Source: an uncultured Bacteroides sp.
GTDB taxonomy: Bacteria > Bacteroidota > Bacteroidia > Bacteroidales > Bacteroidaceae
NCBI GenBank assembly: GCA_944320295.1
Contig: CALUGY010000069.1
Coordinates: 1 to 42,771 of the forward strand
Direction: 5' to 3'
DNA: 42,771 nucleotides
In this document: positions 42,040 through 42,771 of the stretch, piece by piece
Layout of the letters: each line of letters opens with the position of its first letter
How positions within the stretch are numbered: position 1 is the first letter of the stretch
Translations under genes and position numbers: made by a program
Notes under the pieces: generated by a model
What the model was told of the DNA's origin: nothing
The model's database searches: none
What the model saw: the letters and a program-made list of their open reading frames with translations, nothing else

Positions 42040-42771
42040 ATGAGAATAAAAGTTTTATTATTGACAGTCTTGTTAGCGGCTGTAAGTAATACTAATGTAT
42101 TTTCACAAGATATGGAAACAAAGAAAACAGTAACACCGCAAGGAGTGGTTGAAAACGTCCATAAGGCGGCAGAGTTGCTTAAAACCAAAGGTAAAGAAGG
42201 GCTTGAGATATTGCGCGACCCTCAGTATGAACTTAACACAGGCGACGCCTACATCTTTATCATTGATGTGGAAGAAAGCCTTGTGGTTTCCAATCCAAGG
42301 TTTCCGGAGCGCGATGGCGGCAACATCCGTGAGCATTTGGATTGGGCAGGGAAACATTATGGCATAGAATTGTGCGATGTAGCTATGCGAGGCGGAGGTT
42401 GGATAGAGTTTGTATGGCCAAAACCGGGTACAACAGAAGGAGTGCGCAAGATTTCGTATATTTACCCAGTACCAGGTCTTCGTTATACGGTATGTGCGGG
42501 CATTTACGACGATACAATGAGCCTTGATGAACTGAACAGAATGTCAGGTGTTTCGGCCGAATCTCCCAAAGTTGCCGTTTTGTTTGAAGTGAAACCCAAA
42601 ACGGAGGGGAAAGAGGAATATCTCAAACTGGCTGCGGCATTGAAAACGGAATTGGCAAAGATGCCAGGATTCATCCGCGTGGAGCGGTTCGCCAGCTTGA
42701 ATGAGGAAGGTAAACTGTTGAGCCTCTCGGTATGGGAGAATGAGGATGCAGCCGCTGCATGGCGCAACCAA
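42040..42771 (+). CDS. Secreted single-Cache domain protein fused to an ABM (antibiotic biosynthesis monooxygenase-like) domain; cut by the window end
   Basis: 244 residues are visible with no stop before the window ends. A signal peptide (about 1-22, ending NVFS) is followed by a Cache_2-type sensor domain at roughly 30-160. It has a helix (VVENVHKAAELLKTKG), a strand set (AYIFIIDVEESLVV), the FPERDGGNIRE turn and the hallmark end ISYIYPVPGLRYTVCAGIYDD. No transmembrane helix follows the Cache domain, unlike ordinary Cache receptors. Instead residues about 175-244 read as an ABM/dimeric alpha-beta barrel (KVAVLFEVKPKTEG, ELAKMPGFIRVERF, LSLSVWENEDAAAAWRNQ) of the heme-oxygenase-like and quinol-monooxygenase superfamily. 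Cleaved by signal peptidase, it would act in the periplasm or outside. Function unknown; sensing or redox scavenging are speculative. Confidence 0.7.
   Translation, partial: MRIKVLLLTVLLAAVSNTNVFSQDMETKKTVTPQGVVENVHKAAELLKTKGKEGLEILRDPQYELNTGDAYIFIIDVEESLVVSNPRFPERDGGNIREHLDWAGKHYGIELCDVAMRGGGWIEFVWPKPGTTEGVRKISYIYPVPGLRYTVCAGIYDDTMSLDELNRMSGVSAESPKVAVLFEVKPKTEGKEEYLKLAAALKTELAKMPGFIRVERFASLNEEGKLLSLSVWENEDAAAAWRNQ

Overview
The window is a piece of a Bacteroidales chromosome (Bacteroides/Parabacteroides-like; genus not resolved). The evidence is a FimA/FimB (Mfa1/Mfa2)-type fimbrial operon with its DUF3575 and DUF3868 partners, a NigD-like lipoprotein, a PepSY-like secreted protein, lipoproteins with Bacteroidetes-style lipoboxes, and promoters of the Bacteroidetes form (TTTG, then TANNTTTG about 19 bases later) ahead of several genes.

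Positions 1-17.8 kb: a fimbrial operon on the minus strand, read right to left. It runs DUF3575 outer-membrane protein, DUF3868/OmpA/TPR protein, major fimbrillin, FimB/Mfa2-type anchor, a fimbrillin-like accessory or tip lipoprotein, and a giant protein of about 3,781 residues made of eight beta-helix-like modules with a C-terminal domain resembling the type IX secretion (T9SS) signal. The gaps around the anchor gene are packed with palindromic G/C-rich repeats and two inverted copies of a dispersed repeat. To the left of the operon lie GTACC-containing repeats and what looks like decayed coding sequence.

Positions 17.8-28.6 kb: an 870-base divergent intergenic region, then glnS, a TPR protein, tRNA-Pro(TGG), a PepSY-like secreted protein, a TIGR02757-family protein abutting an N-acetylmuramoyl-L-alanine amidase, an O-acetylhomoserine sulfhydrylase, and a malic enzyme/phosphotransacetylase fusion whose stop codon overlaps a previously easy-to-miss 56-residue two-helix membrane protein. 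Most of these genes are GC-rich.

Positions 28.6-42.8 kb: less GC-rich housekeeping genes. These are gdhA, an rRNA uracil methyltransferase plus an RluA-family pseudouridine synthase, a NigD-like lipoprotein, an AraC regulator, rmuC, map, tilS, tRNA-Thr(CGT) and uvrB. At the right edge a second AraC-type regulator diverges from a gene cut by the window end. That gene encodes a secreted single-Cache domain fused to an antibiotic-biosynthesis-monooxygenase (ABM) domain, and the shared intergenic region holds a perfect 12-bp inverted repeat.

The best candidates for something new are the giant modular fimbrial-operon protein with a secretion-type C-terminus, the Cache-ABM protein with its divergent regulator, and the small membrane protein coupled to the malic enzyme. 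No CRISPR array, transposase gene or prophage was seen.
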